Below are positions 1 to 6,424 of a stretch of DNA of 13,690 bases, in pieces (the first letter of the stretch is position 1; each line of letters begins with the position of its first letter). Origin of the DNA: Gammaproteobacteria bacterium (GTDB lineage: Bacteria; Pseudomonadota; Gammaproteobacteria; Eutrophobiales; Eutrophobiaceae); NCBI GenBank assembly GCA_018676275.1, contig JABHFC010000254.1:1-13690 (forward strand), read 5' to 3'. Position numbers and translations under genes: made by a program. Under the pieces are notes generated by a model. It made no database searches. It saw only the letters and a program-made list of their open reading frames with translations, and had not been told where the DNA came from.

Positions 1-2
1 AA

Positions 3-47
3 ACTATAAAAGAAGCTATCATTAAATTGACTTATGCGAACCAATGA
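3..47 (+). other. possible 3' end of an upstream reading frame
   Basis: A short frame is open from the left edge to a TGA at 45-47 and would end in TIKEAIIKLTYANQ. It could be the tail of a gene starting outside the window, but 14 codons are too few to tell from chance. The DNA from 48 to 133 shows only a small palindrome (CGGCTACAGCCG, around 69-80) with too short a loop and no T-run to be a convincing terminator. Confidence 0.15.
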
Positions 48-133
48 TAATATGAACACCAACCTCCGGCTACAGCCGTAGTACAACGACCAAGTACATG
101 TGTCCTATATGAATGATCTGGTATGAATTGTAA

Positions 134-139
134 TATAAT
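134..139 (+). promoter_or_regulatory. candidate -10 box upstream of the PilZ gene
   Basis: A perfect TATAAT lies 76 bases before the TTG start of the PilZ gene. No good TTGACA-like element is seen 16-18 bases upstream. It is either a weak sigma70 promoter needing an activator, or chance in AT-rich DNA. Confidence 0.35.
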
Positions 140-214
140 ATTTGCAGAAGCGATACTAGACTATTTGAGCGCTTATTAGCCAGACTAACGCAAGATTACA
201 AGCCATTAAGAATT

Positions 215-604
215 TTGAACGAAAAACGAAAACACCAACGTGTTAAAGAATCAGCTGTAATTTCAGTTAAGGTTCTTTCTGCCCCGGATATACCTGCACT
301 GGAAGGAAAAAGCTTTTCCTGTCGTACTACAGATGTTGCTATAGAGGGGCTCTCTCTGCTGACAGATATTCGAGTGCCTGTCGGTGCTTATTTAGAATTG
401 GATATCATTTTGTCAGGAGACTCTCAACAATATCGGCACACAGGTAATGTGATTTGGTCAAATGTAGTGGCATCAACAAATAATGATGCACGGGCAGAAC
501 AATATCACTCAGGAATTAAACTTAATATAGAGTCAAACTCTCAACAGGATTGCTGGTGTAAAGCAATAAATCGCTTACTCATGGAATATGGCTTGCCGGA
601 GTGA
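215..604 (+). CDS. PilZ domain protein (c-di-GMP receptor)
   Basis: A 129-residue, single-domain PilZ protein, likely a soluble cytoplasmic receptor that binds cyclic di-GMP and acts on a partner in motility, pili or surface polymer. The two PilZ signatures are present: RxxxR as R5-K-H-Q-R9, and D/NxSxxG as D40-V-A-I-E-G45, where Ala replaces the usual Ser. YHSGIKL near residues 97-103 fits the late beta strand of the barrel. The start is a TTG without a clear Shine-Dalgarno sequence. The frame stays open upstream to a TAA at 131-133 but holds no ATG or GTG there, so TTG fits best because the RxxxR motif usually sits near the N terminus. The gene converges on hemerythrin. A GGDEF-EAL protein 1.5 kb away could supply or remove its ligand, which is inference. 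Confidence 0.85.
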   Translation: MNEKRKHQRVKESAVISVKVLSAPDIPALEGKSFSCRTTDVAIEGLSLLTDIRVPVGAYLELDIILSGDSQQYRHTGNVIWSNVVASTNNDARAEQYHSGIKLNIESNSQQDCWCKAINRLLMEYGLPE

Positions 605-634
605 AAAATAATTTAGATACAATTCGTTAGGGTT

Positions 635-660
635 CTCTATATCAGAGTTTGTTTTTCTTA
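635..660 (+). terminator. weak candidate terminator after the PilZ gene
   Basis: CTCT-ATATC-AGAG forms a 4-bp stem and is followed by a T-rich stretch (TTTGTTTTTCTT). It lies between the two convergent genes, where a terminator is expected, but the stem is short and weak. Confidence 0.25.
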
Positions 661-688
661 ATACCCAGCTACATCTTGGTTGCTTGCT

Positions 689-1159
689 TTAATGCCTTCC
701 ATCTTCAAAGCTTTTGTTAGCTTTGTCTATTATGTCATTTTTATTTTGCATCCATGACTCATAATCTTTATCCATTGTCGCTATATGTTCACTCAACCAA
801 CTCTCCATGAAATTGTAAAGTAATAAGGAATTGAACGATTTAGCATTCTTTTTATAGCCATCAATTAGTTCTTCTACCTGTGCTTTTAAAAGTCCATGTG
901 CCCGCTTGTGGTTATTCAATCCCGGGTAACCACAGACTTCCATTAATAATTCTTCCCGATCAAAATGATATTCTGTATATGACATTAGCTCATAAATAAC
1001 AGATTTGATAGCGCCTTGCTCCTCAGCTGTCTCAGAGTTATTGATCTCTAACACTTCATTAAGTAGACCCAGTAGTATTTTGTGATCTTCATCAATAACT
1101 TTGACTCCGACGGAATAACTATCTTCCCATTTCCAGATGTCAGATTTTATTTTTTCCAT
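689..1159 (-). CDS. bacteriohemerythrin (single-domain hemerythrin)
   Basis: A 156-residue oxygen-binding non-haem di-iron protein, probably cytoplasmic since no signal peptide is seen. All seven iron ligands expected for the family are visible: H26 (in VIDEDHK), H65 and E69 (HFDREE), H84 and H88 (NNHKRAH), H125 and D130 (HIATMD). The N-terminal W-x-x-SYSVGV segment is typical of bacterial hemerythrins. The C-terminal 25 residues beyond D130 are a charged extension. Known roles of the family are oxygen storage or delivery, oxygen sensing, and iron or redox buffering; which applies here cannot be read from sequence. The ATG is preceded by TGAGATG-A-rich sequence giving only a modest ribosome site. 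It lies downstream of a broken short frame and, further off, of the GST gene, and may be the last gene of that transcript. Confidence 0.93.
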   Translation of the reverse strand: MEKIKSDIWKWEDSYSVGVKVIDEDHKILLGLLNEVLEINNSETAEEQGAIKSVIYELMSYTEYHFDREELLMEVCGYPGLNNHKRAHGLLKAQVEELIDGYKKNAKSFNSLLLYNFMESWLSEHIATMDKDYESWMQNKNDIIDKANKSFEDGRH

Positions 1160-1186
1160 GTTTTTTTCATCTCAAATAATAATAAT

Positions 1187-1404
1187 TTAAACCGCTACCA
1201 CTTTGATTGTACTATTTTCCATTAATCCGTTAACGACAGCATTGTACCATTTGGCGTCTGGATATTTCATTTGCCAGTGTACCGTCATGATAATGACTTT
1301 GTAAGGATGATTTTTTCAGTATGAGCATGTTCTAATGCGTCCTTCAGTTCAAAAATAAAGTGACTGAAATCAATTAAATGCAGGTTAATTTCACATCCGG
1401 ACAT
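1187..1404 (-). pseudogene. short reading frame broken by a frameshift in an A6 run
   Basis: No product is recognised. On the minus strand an ATG at 1404 opens 39 codons (MSGCEINLHLIDFSHF...) ending in a TGA at 1285-1287. A second frame, one base back, encodes protein-like sequence (HPYKVIIMTVHWQMKYPDAK...) to a TAA at 1187-1189. That second frame is closed by a TGA just before an A6 run (T6 at 1311-1316 on the + strand). Adding one A to that run would join both parts into about 72 residues (...ALEHAHTEKNHPYKVII...). The first frame extends upstream without a stop to a TAA at 1444-1446, reading KTTTGQSSLISYV before the ATG. The second part alone, from the ATG at 1288, would be 33 residues overlapping the first stop as ATGA. 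It could be a decayed gene, an assembly or sequencing indel, two tiny overlapping genes, or chance. Confidence 0.4.
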
Positions 1405-1483
1405 AACATAACTAATTAAGCTTGATTGACCCGTCGTAGTTTTTTAAGCAGGCTTACCCGGATAAAAATGATAGCTTTTGCTT

Positions 1484-2128
1484 TTAAGGGAAATATTCAA
1501 TTTTGTTAGTATTCGTCCAGGTCAGGTATTTTTTCATTACATTCTGAAACCGCTGACTTTCTTCAATGTGTGACAACCACTGTTTCGTTTCATGATAGGG
1601 ACTGTTAAGAAACCAGTCATAATCAACTCGGGAAAACTGGCGAATAAAAGGAAATATGGCAATATCAGCAAGTGATAATTTATTAGCCACCAGACCTGAA
1701 CCATTATTAACCTGCAGGTGTTCTTCTAGATTAAGCAGGAAAGCCTCTGCCTGTTTACGATAATATTCCTGAGAATGTTCCGGGTAGCGGTTAAAGTATT
1801 TATAACGATCAAGGTTCTGTTTGAATTCCCCGTCATTACACTTTATTAGTAATTGTGTTTCATCTTCATTTACATTTAGCCAGTGTTCGGGGTCAGATTG
1901 TTGTAAGGCCCAATGCATTACATCCAAACTTTCATCGATAACTTGTCCATCGTCAAGTTGCAGAACCGGCACTGTACCTTTGGCTGATATTGCCAGCATC
2001 TCTGCAGGCTTATCACTCAATACGACTTCACGTAGTTCACACTTTATATTTGCTGCCGCTAAGGCTATTCTGCCACGTATGGCATAAGGACAACGCCGGA
2101 ATGAATACAAGATCGGATGGCCTGACAT
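1484..2128 (-). CDS. glutathione S-transferase-like protein
   Basis: A 214-residue cytosolic GST-fold protein. The thioredoxin-like N-terminal domain (about 5-78) carries RRCPYAIRGR with Cys13 in a CPYA motif, the cis-proline loop GTVPVL (Pro54) and the glutathione-binding acidic-Ser pair E66-S67. The all-helical C-terminal domain (about 85-205) has SLADIAIFPF around 152-161, which matches the conserved N-capping box of GSTs. A cysteine-type active site of this kind suggests thiol transfer or deglutathionylation rather than classic conjugation; this is inferred from family knowledge. The ATG overlaps the stop of the upstream GGDEF-EAL gene by one base (TGATG), so translation is likely coupled. 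Why a GST follows a c-di-GMP enzyme is not clear from the sequence. Confidence 0.9.
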   Translation of the reverse strand: MSGHPILYSFRRCPYAIRGRIALAAANIKCELREVVLSDKPAEMLAISAKGTVPVLQLDDGQVIDESLDVMHWALQQSDPEHWLNVNEDETQLLIKCNDGEFKQNLDRYKYFNRYPEHSQEYYRKQAEAFLLNLEEHLQVNNGSGLVANKLSLADIAIFPFIRQFSRVDYDWFLNSPYHETKQWLSHIEESQRFQNVMKKYLTWTNTNKIEYFP

Positions 2129-4944
2129 CAGGATTTAGTTACAAAATCTTCAAATTCTTCTGCACTTATTGCGGGGCCAAAATAAAAGCCCTGGGCTTCA
2201 TCACAATTCATATTGCGTAGTAAATCATACTGAGCCTGTGTTTCGACTCCTTCTGAAATAACAGTAAGATTAAGACTATGCGCCAGTGCTATTATTGCCT
2301 TAACTATAGAAACACTATCTTTATTTTCTGTGATGTTTTTTATAAAAGAGCGATCTATTTTTACCTTGTCTATAGGGAACTGCTGCAGGTAAGAAAGAGA
2401 TGAATATCCTGTTCCGAAATCGTCAATAGCAATCACTACACCCAGCTTCTTTAAATTCTCCAAAGCCTCAATCGTTTTTTTGAAATTTTCAATAGTTATG
2501 CTTTCAGTAATCTCCAGCTCCAGATACTTTGGAAGCATATTTGTTTCTTCCAGGATAATTTTTATATTATTGTATAGGTCAATCTGTCGAAACTGATCTG
2601 CAGAAAGATTCACAGCCATAGTGATTTTAAAAACACCTTTATCACGCCATATCATATTTTGTAAACAAGCCGTTTTTAACACCCAATACCCTATAGTAGC
2701 GATCATACCTGTCTCTTCGGCTAACGATATAAATGCGTCTGGTTGTAATACTCCTAACTTAGGATGTTTCCATCGTAATAATGCTTCTGCACCGATCACA
2801 TTTCCTGATTCACAGCATATTTTGGGTTGATATAATAAATCCAGTTCATTTCTCTCAATTGCATGTCTTAAATGGTTTTCCAGATCTAATAGTTCGAGTG
2901 TGTTTTCATTTTGTTCCTTATTATAGAACTTGTAACAATCACGTCCTGCATTCTTAGCGTTATACATAGCAGTATCAGCATTTTTCAATAAATCACTCGA
3001 ATTATCTCCATCTCGTGGATAAAGCGCTATACCGATACTTGGTGTTATATAAATTTCACGATGACCCAATCGAAACGGTTTTCTCATATTTCGTAATATC
3101 CTGTGAGAAAGCTTAATCGCCCTTCTACTCACTGCTTCTTCGCTTTCTGTTTCTGACATGATAACCACGAACTCGTCCCCACCTAATCTGGCTATTGCTT
3201 CTGATCTTCGTACACAATTCCGAAGCATTTCCCCCATTTGGATAAGTACTTTATCCCCTGCCATATGACCAAGTGAATCATTAATATTTTTAAACCGATC
3301 AAGATCTATGAACAGAACAGCCATATTGGAACCATTTCTTCTTGCCAATTCCAATTCCTGTTCTAATCTATTCTTGAAATACAGACGGTTTGGTAGTTGG
3401 GTGAGTAAATCATAATGTGCTTGTTGAAATAGTTTTTCTTCCCACGCAGCGTTTGATAAAGCAACGGCGACCCTGTCTGCCATTTCTCTCAACTGCAATA
3501 ATTTACTTTCATCAAAGTCCAATTTTTTGTCAGAACTAATACATATAAATGCGGACAACTCCTTTTTTGTATGGACAGGATAAATCAAAAATGATTTGTC
3601 CCCCTTTTCAATTAAGGCCTTTGTATAAACCTTTTCATAAAACTCATCCAGCAACATGTAATTTTTACAATCTATCAGCTCAGTCAACTCTGCCATGCCG
3701 ATGGTAATATTTCTTTTTTCTATACTGCCATTTTCTGCATCCTTATTGACATGTAGTATTAAGGAGCCATTTTCAAAATCTTCAATCGTTATCACACAAA
3801 CATGGTTTGCTTCTACAAGATTCTGTAAATGCCTGATTACCGTTTCAATGATATAACTTCTATCAAGAGTCGAAAGTATCTGCCTGTCTATATCAGCTAA
3901 TGCATTTGTCATGCGAAACTGATCATCAACACGTGCTGTCATCTCGTTAAAAGAATCTGCCAACTCCTCGAACTCATCTCCACTATCTATTTTCACTGGA
4001 TTATCAAATTCGCCTCGGGAGATCCTTTCAGTCCCTTTAATTAATTTCTCAAGAGGCCCAAGTGATTTTTTAATTAGAGTTATACTTAATAATGCTACTA
4101 ACAGACCCGTGATAATCAGCGCTTGCGGAAAAATATTTTTAAAGTTTTTAAACGATGCCTGCATTGTTTCTTTAGGTCTTGCCATTGCCACCGTAATATC
4201 ATCAGACAAGAAATGGGCTTTAAGGAAAATGCTCCACATATATATTGCATATTCAGTATCATTTATTTGCCAATAATTAAAATTGTCTTCTGACCCTTTT
4301 TCTATCTCAGCAAATATTGATCCCTGATCTTCGCCAATATAGGCTGAGCAATACAATATAAAGTCAAATTTATCCAAAGCACAAAATATATCAGGCTCAT
4401 CAATTCCTTGCTCCCACATATATAATTCATTGACTATGCCTACTATATACCTGGGGTTTTCATTATTAACATCCAGAGACTGAATTAAAATAACAGTTGC
4501 GGATTTATTTGCTCGTGGTTGAAACTGGATTAGAGTCTTATTTTGAAGCAAGTGTTCTTTTTCCTTATCGCTGAATTTAATTGGTTCTTCAGGATTACCG
4601 AATAATGAAAAAATCTCTGCTTCAGAGTTTATGATGTAGATAGAACTGAATATTGATCTCAACCATTCATCTTCAGCCATACTAATTCTGCTGGAAGATG
4701 ATTCAAGGATATTTGATATCAATTTCAGGTTCGTTTCTAATGACAGGAATCTATCAAAAATGGTCAGACCTAAGGCTCTGCTCTCTCTATATACCTGACG
4801 CTTCGATTCTTTATCTAGCTGCTCAGAGATCTGTATAAATGAAATAAATGAAATGGTTAACAAAGGAATAAAGGCCGAGAGAACAAACATCCCAAATATG
4901 CGTTTGGATACGCGACTTCTTAACGATTTTATTTCAAATGCCAC
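2128..4944 (-). CDS. membrane sensor with HAMP, GAF, GGDEF and EAL domains (c-di-GMP synthesis/breakdown)
   Basis: A 938-residue inner-membrane protein predicted to make or degrade cyclic di-GMP. Order: membrane segment about 15-38; a roughly 230-residue periplasmic sensor region (40-272) with Cys188 and Cys199; second membrane segment about 273-292; HAMP about 293-345; GAF-like region about 350-500; GGDEF about 508-675; EAL about 688-935. The GGDEF motif is intact (RLGGDEF, 588-592). The inhibitory site expected five residues upstream reads R579-R-S-E582 rather than RxxD. The EAL domain keeps the catalytic set: E720-A-L, N779 (VNLS), E811 (EITES), D841-D842 (DDFGTG), K862 (KIDRSF), E898 (EGVET) and Q918 (QGFYF), so phosphodiesterase activity is likely. 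The start is GTG, overlapping the pseudopilin stop as TAGTG; the stop overlaps the GST start as TGATG. The signal sensed is unknown. Confidence 0.95.
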   Translation of the reverse strand: MAFEIKSLRSRVSKRIFGMFVLSAFIPLLTISFISFIQISEQLDKESKRQVYRESRALGLTIFDRFLSLETNLKLISNILESSSSRISMAEDEWLRSIFSSIYIINSEAEIFSLFGNPEEPIKFSDKEKEHLLQNKTLIQFQPRANKSATVILIQSLDVNNENPRYIVGIVNELYMWEQGIDEPDIFCALDKFDFILYCSAYIGEDQGSIFAEIEKGSEDNFNYWQINDTEYAIYMWSIFLKAHFLSDDITVAMARPKETMQASFKNFKNIFPQALIITGLLVALLSITLIKKSLGPLEKLIKGTERISRGEFDNPVKIDSGDEFEELADSFNEMTARVDDQFRMTNALADIDRQILSTLDRSYIIETVIRHLQNLVEANHVCVITIEDFENGSLILHVNKDAENGSIEKRNITIGMAELTELIDCKNYMLLDEFYEKVYTKALIEKGDKSFLIYPVHTKKELSAFICISSDKKLDFDESKLLQLREMADRVAVALSNAAWEEKLFQQAHYDLLTQLPNRLYFKNRLEQELELARRNGSNMAVLFIDLDRFKNINDSLGHMAGDKVLIQMGEMLRNCVRRSEAIARLGGDEFVVIMSETESEEAVSRRAIKLSHRILRNMRKPFRLGHREIYITPSIGIALYPRDGDNSSDLLKNADTAMYNAKNAGRDCYKFYNKEQNENTLELLDLENHLRHAIERNELDLLYQPKICCESGNVIGAEALLRWKHPKLGVLQPDAFISLAEETGMIATIGYWVLKTACLQNMIWRDKGVFKITMAVNLSADQFRQIDLYNNIKIILEETNMLPKYLELEITESITIENFKKTIEALENLKKLGVVIAIDDFGTGYSSLSYLQQFPIDKVKIDRSFIKNITENKDSVSIVKAIIALAHSLNLTVISEGVETQAQYDLLRNMNCDEAQGFYFGPAISAEEFEDFVTKS

Positions 4945-5408
4945 TAGTAATCTGTTGCCAAGCCAACAAACTGTCCATTTCTTCCTCTAACAATGTCATC
5001 TTTGCTGGAATTGCCAGTTAAAGGAGAAACACTTTTCCCGTCTGGTCCCATACTGTAAAGATCGTAATCTGAATTTATAGGAACAAGATTTTTGTCCTTA
5101 CGTAATTTTCCTTTTCCTTTAAATTTGCCCCCGTCTATTCTCAAGTATTCATAGGGATTGCCCCATGGGTCCAGGGGTATTTCACCATATACTTCGATTA
5201 GTGTATCAGGGTAAAAACCATTGTCCTTATAGAAATCATTAATCTTTAGTTCAATTTCCTTTACTTTGTCAACAACGGAATCTGATTTACCAGTGTCAAC
5301 CATGTTGATATAGGCTGGACGGATCATACCAAACATCAAGCCTGCAATTAGTAGCACGAGGGCTACTTCGACTAGTGAATATGCACGATTTCTTTTTATT
5401 TTTCCCAT
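4944..5408 (-). CDS. GspG-like type II secretion pseudopilin, orphan
   Basis: A 154-residue type IV pilin-like protein of the GspG (major pseudopilin) type. It has a short basic leader (MGKIKRNRA), then a prepilin-peptidase site and hydrophobic helix starting YSLVEVALVLLIAGL. Mature residue Glu5 is present, but the residue before the cut is Ala where the family normally has Gly, and the first mature residue is Tyr rather than Phe. The C-terminal part shows GspG hallmarks: LDPWGNPYEY, then YDLYSMGPDG and a late DDI, the region that binds calcium in GspG. The ATG at 5408 is preferred; a TTG at 5420 would add four residues, and neither has a clear ribosome site. No other secretion or pilus genes are nearby. 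Its stop overlaps the GTG of the GGDEF-EAL gene by one base, which suggests the two products act together. Confidence 0.87.
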   Translation of the reverse strand: MGKIKRNRAYSLVEVALVLLIAGLMFGMIRPAYINMVDTGKSDSVVDKVKEIELKINDFYKDNGFYPDTLIEVYGEIPLDPWGNPYEYLRIDGGKFKGKGKLRKDKNLVPINSDYDLYSMGPDGKSVSPLTGNSSKDDIVRGRNGQFVGLATDY

Positions 5409-5452
5409 CGTAAAACACAAGTAGTAAGCTTGCTTGCATAGATATTTACATA

Positions 5453-6409
5453 TTAAATTTTGTTTTCAAAAGATGCTCCAATATGGGTCTGATTTCTTTT
5501 TTCTGCTAGTTTGACCTGTTTCTGACGTTCTGTCACTGCTGCACGCTTAGACGCAGTCAGACTGTGATAGCAGTGAGGACATGAAACGCCCTCTTCGTAT
5601 TTGTTTGAGTTCATTTGTTCAGGTGAAACCGGTCTGCGACAGGCATAACATTGCGCATAGATTCCCGGCGCAAGCTCATGATTTACTGCAACACGACCAT
5701 CAAATACAAAACATTCTCCCTCCCACAAACTATCTGCTTGCTCAATATCCTCGAGGTATTTAAGAATGCCGCCATCCAATTGGTAAACTTCTTCGAATCC
5801 TTTTTCCAATAAGTAGGCAGATGCCTTTTCACAACGTATCCCACCCGTGCAAAACATAGCTACCCTCTTTTGTTTTTCCGGGTCCAGCTTACTATCAACA
5901 TATTCAGGGAAATCTCTGAATGTTTCCGTTTCAGGAGAGAGAGCATTTTTGAATGTACCAATATCTACTTCATATTGATTACGAGTATCAATGAGAAGCA
6001 CCTCAGGATCAGAAATAACAGTATTCCAGTCTTCGGGTTTAACGCGTGTGCCAGTAAGTTCTTCAGGAACGATAGTCGCCACACCCATGCTGACTATTTC
6101 TTTTTTCAGTTTGACTTTCATTCGATGAAAGGGGATCTCATCAGCAGCCGATTCTTTACATTCCATAGCGGTGAAACGTATATCTTGTTCCAGGTAAATC
6201 AATAAATTATCAATCCCGGAACGATCACCTGCGATGGTGCCGTTAATACCCTCTTCCGCCAGCAAAATCGTGCCAAATAAATTCAGTTTCTTACAGTATT
6301 CAAGTAATGGTGTTTTCAGCTCAATGTAATCTGGCAAATGTACAAACTTGTACAATGCCAGAACTACTACATTATTTGACTCATTCTGTTTAGCTTTGCT
6401 ATCTACCAT
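5453..6409 (-). CDS. trhO: tRNA uridine(34) hydroxylase TrhO (YceA, rhodanese family)
   Basis: A 318-residue protein of the TrhO/YceA family. In known members it hydroxylates uridine 34 of certain tRNAs to 5-hydroxyuridine in an oxygen-dependent way, supporting wobble decoding. The N-terminal domain (about 13-110) has AEEGINGTIAG, typical of the family. The central rhodanese domain (about 120-225) has the active-site loop CTGGIRCEK with Cys187 and Cys193. The C-terminal region carries two CxxC pairs (C254/C257 and C277/C280) likely to bind zinc, then a charged tail. It starts 15 bases after the stop of yheS and ends 35 bases before the pseudopilin ATG, so it probably shares a transcript with them. 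Length and motifs match the family well. Confidence 0.95.
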   Translation of the reverse strand: MVDSKAKQNESNNVVVLALYKFVHLPDYIELKTPLLEYCKKLNLFGTILLAEEGINGTIAGDRSGIDNLLIYLEQDIRFTAMECKESAADEIPFHRMKVKLKKEIVSMGVATIVPEELTGTRVKPEDWNTVISDPEVLLIDTRNQYEVDIGTFKNALSPETETFRDFPEYVDSKLDPEKQKRVAMFCTGGIRCEKASAYLLEKGFEEVYQLDGGILKYLEDIEQADSLWEGECFVFDGRVAVNHELAPGIYAQCYACRRPVSPEQMNSNKYEEGVSCPHCYHSLTASKRAAVTERQKQVKLAEKRNQTHIGASFENKI

Positions 6410-6424
6410 TTTTATAACCCATAT

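Noticed and set aside
69..80. Palindrome CGGCTACAGCCG as a terminator or recombination site
   Set aside because: The loop is too short for a 5-bp stem, there is no T-run, and the flanking bases do not match an integron attC or other site that I can recognise.
1285..1320. Programmed -1 frameshifting at the A6 run
   Set aside because: The codon context is GAA AAA ATC, which does not make a standard X-XXY-YYZ slippery heptamer, and I see no clear stem-loop just downstream. A simple indel explains it better.
1821..2220. Open frames antisense to the GST gene and the end of the GGDEF-EAL gene
   Set aside because: Their translations are Ser/Cys-rich without domain features, and the opposite strand encodes strongly conserved motifs.
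5409..5420. TTG at 5420 as the pseudopilin start
   Set aside because: It adds only four residues (M-C-F-T), has no better ribosome site, and the ATG at 5408 gives a normal short basic leader.
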